From Klebsormidium nitens (lineage: Eukaryota > Streptophyta > Klebsormidiophyceae > Klebsormidiales > Klebsormidiaceae): a DNA stretch of 64,000 bases. The number at the start of each line of letters is the position of its first letter. The stretch's first letter is position 1. The stretch lies in the NCBI GenBank assembly GCA_000708835.1, contig DF237047.1, positions 70,447 through 134,446 on the forward strand, given 5' to 3'. Below are positions 60,391-64,000 of the stretch, piece after piece. Below the pieces are notes generated by a model. It ran no database searches. It was not told the DNA's origin and saw only the letters and a list, made by a program, of their open reading frames with translations. A program made the translations under genes and the position numbers.

Positions 60391-63300
60391 TCACTCACCT
60401 GTTCTGAGCCCGGCTTCTTCCGGCGCAACCTGCGCCCCATTATGCGCGCCCCCGCTTTCCGGCCCAACCCGCTCTAGTTGCCGCCCGTCCAACCCCCGCT
60501 GCTCCAGCGGCACCCTGGCGTCATTGGCAACCCATCCCTCCACCCGCTCCATCGGCGGGATGACGTCATCCTTCCCGTCCGCCCGCGGCAGCACCAACTT
60601 CTTCCCGGGGAGGTCGAACCGTGGGTGGTCCAACACTATATCCGGCTCCAGCGCCACCCCCCCGGACGTGGCGCCAATCTCCGCTTGCAGCACGTGCATT
60701 GGGAACTGAATAATGTGATGTCGGACGGGCGCGAACGCTTCTCCCGGGGGCCGCCGCCCATGCGCGGAGCCCCCCCCGGAAGGATCGACGGACAGGTCGA
60801 TGTAGCTGACTCGGCTGTGGTGCGTGGAGTCTGCGCCGCCGTGCAGAGACCCCCCGCCGTGAAGGGAAGGGTTGAGACGCCCGCCGCGGATAGAAAGCCC
60901 GACGTGCGAGTCGGAGTGGGGCATGAAGGCTTCGCCGCTGCCGGTGTGGTGCGTCAGGTCTTCCATGGGGACGTCGAGAACGTCGGGGGACCACCAGTAG
61001 AGGGGGTACTGCGGATGGAAGGGAAAGCATTTGCTTATCTACATGAAGTTCAATTGTGTTTTCCCGCCAGAGTCTTTTAGTAAAAGAGAAGGGGCATGGG
61101 AACGTCCAGCACGTTAGGGAATGGCCAGGACAGCAGGTGACTGCGCAAAGGGGGGTAGAATCGTTTGGGCTTTTCTTCTACTTTCATTTCTTATTCTTAA
61201 GTTCTCCCGAGGGGTAGTAGTAAAGCATGGGAACATCGACAAACTAGTACAGCGGCTTCTGTGCGGAATGCGGGGTCTGTTTGACAGTGAATGAGGCTAC
61301 TCTGCAGTCTTTTGACGGTTCCTGCGAGATTGCACCGAAAGTAGGGGTCTCGCTTGCCTCAAGCTGGCTTGTTCAAATGTCCTCTATTTTCATCTGTTTC
61401 TTCGACCGAAAGGGAGTTCCCGAGGTTTATCTGGGGTTTCTTCGGCGAAGCAATGTTGTCGTGTCCCTACTGTCGTCCTACCCTTTACTTCAACCGAAGG
61501 AAGTAATTCCCAACGCGAACAGTGCCAGCTCAAGAGCTAACCATCAATCAGACGTTGATAAGTGGCGCTCAACGCTGTGGAGGCAGCTTTCTATGGAGCT
61601 TGCAGCCTTACATGACGCTGAATGTTGTTGATGATCAGAGCCACCAAGAGCAGAAGCAGCGCCCCCGCCAGGACGGGAATGACGATGAATAAACCCTTGA
61701 GCCGCAGCGCAGGGGGAGACGTAACAGCGATCAGAGCGGTCGCGCCTCCTGGGGGGTGTACCTGCACGAAGGACTTGCCCCCCATTTGAGTAGCTCGATC
61801 ATGAAGGGGTCTTCGAAGTGCAAAAAGAGGGACGCGAACGGTGACTAAAGGGCTTGCATACTTCAGGGTCTCTACCTGCGGATTAAAAAGGGCTGTTCAT
61901 TGAGAAGCCGGGTTGTGACTGACAAGGATACCACTGTCGAAGTAACAGAAGGGGTTCTTCAATCCATTCGTCGTCATGCCTTGCAGCAACACTCCTTAAG
62001 CAGAATGTTGGAACAAGCGTGCAGAGGAAGTCCTTTTGCTCGGAGACAACTTTCGAATGAGATCTGGAACCTAATACCAAAACAGCCAAGTTGAATATAA
62101 TCGTGTTCGACGTCAAAAGGCATCGACGGAATGGAGCAATCACACTCATATCAGAACGAGAAAATGTGGCTCAAGGTGCTAGAAATGATGCGAACATAGA
62201 CATACCAAAGAAACCCGAGAACCTCGCTTTAAAACAAAGTGGGAGACACCCTCAAATGAGTCTTCATACCACTCTTCCGTTGTGCAATTAGAAAGGATAA
62301 GTTTATTGATTCAAAAAGCGCCGGTTACCAAGAGAAGCATCAGACTCGGCTGTGGAGGCGCTCAAAACGTTATACAATGTCACCATCAGCCATGTCTGCC
62401 ATTGCCCCATGCCAGAAAAGATGGTCTCCGTTGTATACAGCAGAGCACCAGCTCAGGAAGCTGAACGGTCAGGCAAACTTTTCGATTCCTCTCGAAAGTC
62501 TCAGAATTTCTATCAAACACGTCAGGATCTAATACCCATTCGCCGGCCAAGTCCTCTCGGATGTCAAATGTCAGGCGGGAATGAGAACGAGGTTGTCCTA
62601 TGAACACACCAGAAGAGTAAGTAAGCTTACCGTGCGTGTAAATTGCATCAACACGACTGCAGTTGCGACTGCCATGCCTGCCTGTACCCAAACATACTTG
62701 TTGCTATGGCCCGGGTATGCCAGGCCCCCGGCGTCAAAAGCTTCTGAAGAAGATAAGGGGAACAATTTAAAGCAGGGAACAATCTAAAGCATGAGACAAT
62801 GACTGTTCAATAATCGTCCTGATATAGCAACTAGACATAAAGCAGTTGTCTGGATCTTTTGTCTGAGATACCGTCTGAAGGGGAAAACAGGGACCTTGTT
62901 CCATTCCTACCATGCCATGAGAGGTTCCATGACAATTGAAATTGAGCAGATGGAGAAACTGGGCTGTGCAACATCTCAGCACTCCTACAACAGGTTTGAG
63001 AATGAGCTTTCCCTGGAGGAAAGTTCAAGACAAAGAACATTTGATCGCACGTGTTAACGTCAGCTGTTGGAATGTCGTTTCAGACACCTGGAACTTGTAA
63101 GTATTCAGTTTTTGGTTCAAGTTTCAAACACCTGAAACGACCCACTTGACTTATCCACATCTGCTTCGGCCTCTTGCGGAAACTTCAAAGCCTACTCTTT
63201 GAAACCTGCAACAAGCAAGCGTCGAGCAAGAATGACTCACCAGCAACTGCAATGCCAACGCAAGCCGACAGAACGTGCCCCCCCACTAGGTTTCTCGGCT

Positions 63301-63850
63301 GCGCGAGCGGCGAGTCGATTGCTCCAAACACCAGAACCGCCGACGCCCCGAAGGAGCCGATTATGAAAACTAGGTGTGTGTGAATCTTCTCATGCAGGAT
63401 CTCATCTGTTGGGGCGTACCAGGGGACATTGTATGTGAGCACTGCCAACAGAGCGATGCCACAGAATGCAGCTATCCAGGACCAGAATAAAACCCTCAGA
63501 GTTGGCCGGGGGGGAAAGAGACCCTCGTTGGCCCCCGTCCACTTTCTCACATACTGCTTGACGGTCCAGTTGAGGGAGAAGCCGGCCTTGCTGTCCGGCG
63601 CTTCTGCTGCGCGCAGGTTGGCGAGCGAACGCTTGACACTGTGATAGTGGACCAGCCCCACATGATGAATATTCTGGAGAGCGCGTGGTTTCCAGGATGA
63701 CCTGCGGCTTCTTGATCCCCGCCGGCTGGCAGGGGCGGCTAGCTTTGAGCTGTCACGTCTCTGTGGCTGTTCAGTTTCAGTATCGGGAGTGCTTACATTC
63801 TGCGCAGCTGGCTGAAGGGTGAGCTCAGGAGTGACAGCCTCAGGCGCCAT
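60391..63850 (-). CDS. HPP family integral membrane protein with C-terminal extension
   Basis: Exons 63241-63850, 62631-62743, 61612-61761 and 60391-61008 join in phase to 496 residues. Plant and cyanobacterial HPP proteins sit in the plastid envelope or plasma membrane and have been linked to nitrite transport. Seen: a 135-residue Ser/Arg-rich N-terminus (possible plastid transit), WSWIAAFCGIALLAVLTYN (TM1), VFIIGSFGASAVLVFGA (TM2) followed by PLAQPRNLVGGH, a third and fourth helix (ACVGIAVA, MAVATAVVLMQF), the signature HPPGGATAL and a fifth helix (LFIVIPVLAGALLLLLVALI). After YPLYWW comes a roughly 195-residue soluble tail rich in His and Gly, absent from ordinary members. The start could also be 63889; I prefer 63850 for its better ATG context. 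Copies of the exon 4 start lie in intron 3. Confidence 0.88.
61009..61275 (-). repeat. Tandem copies of the 5' end of HPP exon 4
   Basis: True exon 4 starts at 61008 (minus), YPLYWWSPDVLDVPM. Copies of the acceptor and exon start lie upstream: one reads HLLSWPFPNVLDVPM after GCGCAG (anchor word CATGGGAACGTCCAGCACG at about 61095), the next is weaker (CATGGGAACATCGACAAAC at about 61227). The matching word in the true exon is at about 60964, so spacings are 131 and 132 bp. Confidence 0.82.
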
Positions 63851-64000
63851 AGAAACAAGAAAGGGGGGGAACTGCCACCAGTAGTACACACGGAAAGTAT
63901 CAGCCTCAAGAAAGCTTCGATTGCAGTTGTGCGCTCCTACTCAAAGTTGGCGTTCATGTTCAGTTCAATGCCTGTCGTGGTCAAGAGCAAAGCATCGTGA

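Overview
The window looks like nuclear DNA of a green plant-lineage eukaryote, most likely a streptophyte alga of Klebsormidium type or an early land plant. The reasons are: every convincing gene is split by GT-AG introns with GC-rich exons; gene content is plant-like (AILP/TSJT1-type stress protein, PPR protein, SAP-domain AP endonuclease of the ARP type, plant-style HPP membrane protein); and many products carry long transit-peptide-like N-termini. The lineage is inference from content; no search was run. Gene models were built by hand from reading frames, family motifs and splice phases.

Layout, left to right: an edge fragment (1-114, minus, weak); an AILP/TSJT1-like gene (1111-3719, plus); 3-hydroxyisobutyryl-CoA hydrolase (4779-11119, minus, 10 exons); a small unknown gene (11624-13026, plus); a histidine-phosphatase/phosphoglycerate-mutase-like gene (14765-16938, minus); an organelle-type RimO methylthiotransferase (17449-21884, plus); a gene-poor stretch; an Ala-rich minisatellite gene (24437-25651, minus); a repeat-bearing gene-poor stretch; a METTL21-like methyltransferase (29381-34366, minus); a PPR gene (35729-39144, plus); a very large membrane-anchored Armadillo-repeat gene (40633-50192, minus); an assembly gap (50569-50814); AP endonuclease ARP (51074-56086, plus); a bacterial-looking small-domain gene with an added N-terminus (57455-58752, plus); and an HPP family membrane protein (60391-63850, minus). 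Neighbours are mostly divergent pairs sharing 0.5-1.4 kb upstream regions. No operon-like or pathway relationship ties them together. Valine catabolism, plastid/mitochondrial ribosome modification, organelle RNA processing, DNA repair and ion transport are each represented by a single housekeeping gene.

The most unusual signal is structural. In six genes, at eight exon-intron junctions, the intron holds extra decayed tandem copies of the junction itself: either the 3' splice site plus the first part of the exon, or the last part of the exon plus the 5' splice site. Copies are spaced about 110-195 bp, mostly 130-170 bp. In the Armadillo gene intron 1 is almost wholly made of six such copies, and its last intron is built from copies of both its flanking exons. 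This explains much of the intron length here and may be a recurrent mode of intron growth tied to exon boundaries.
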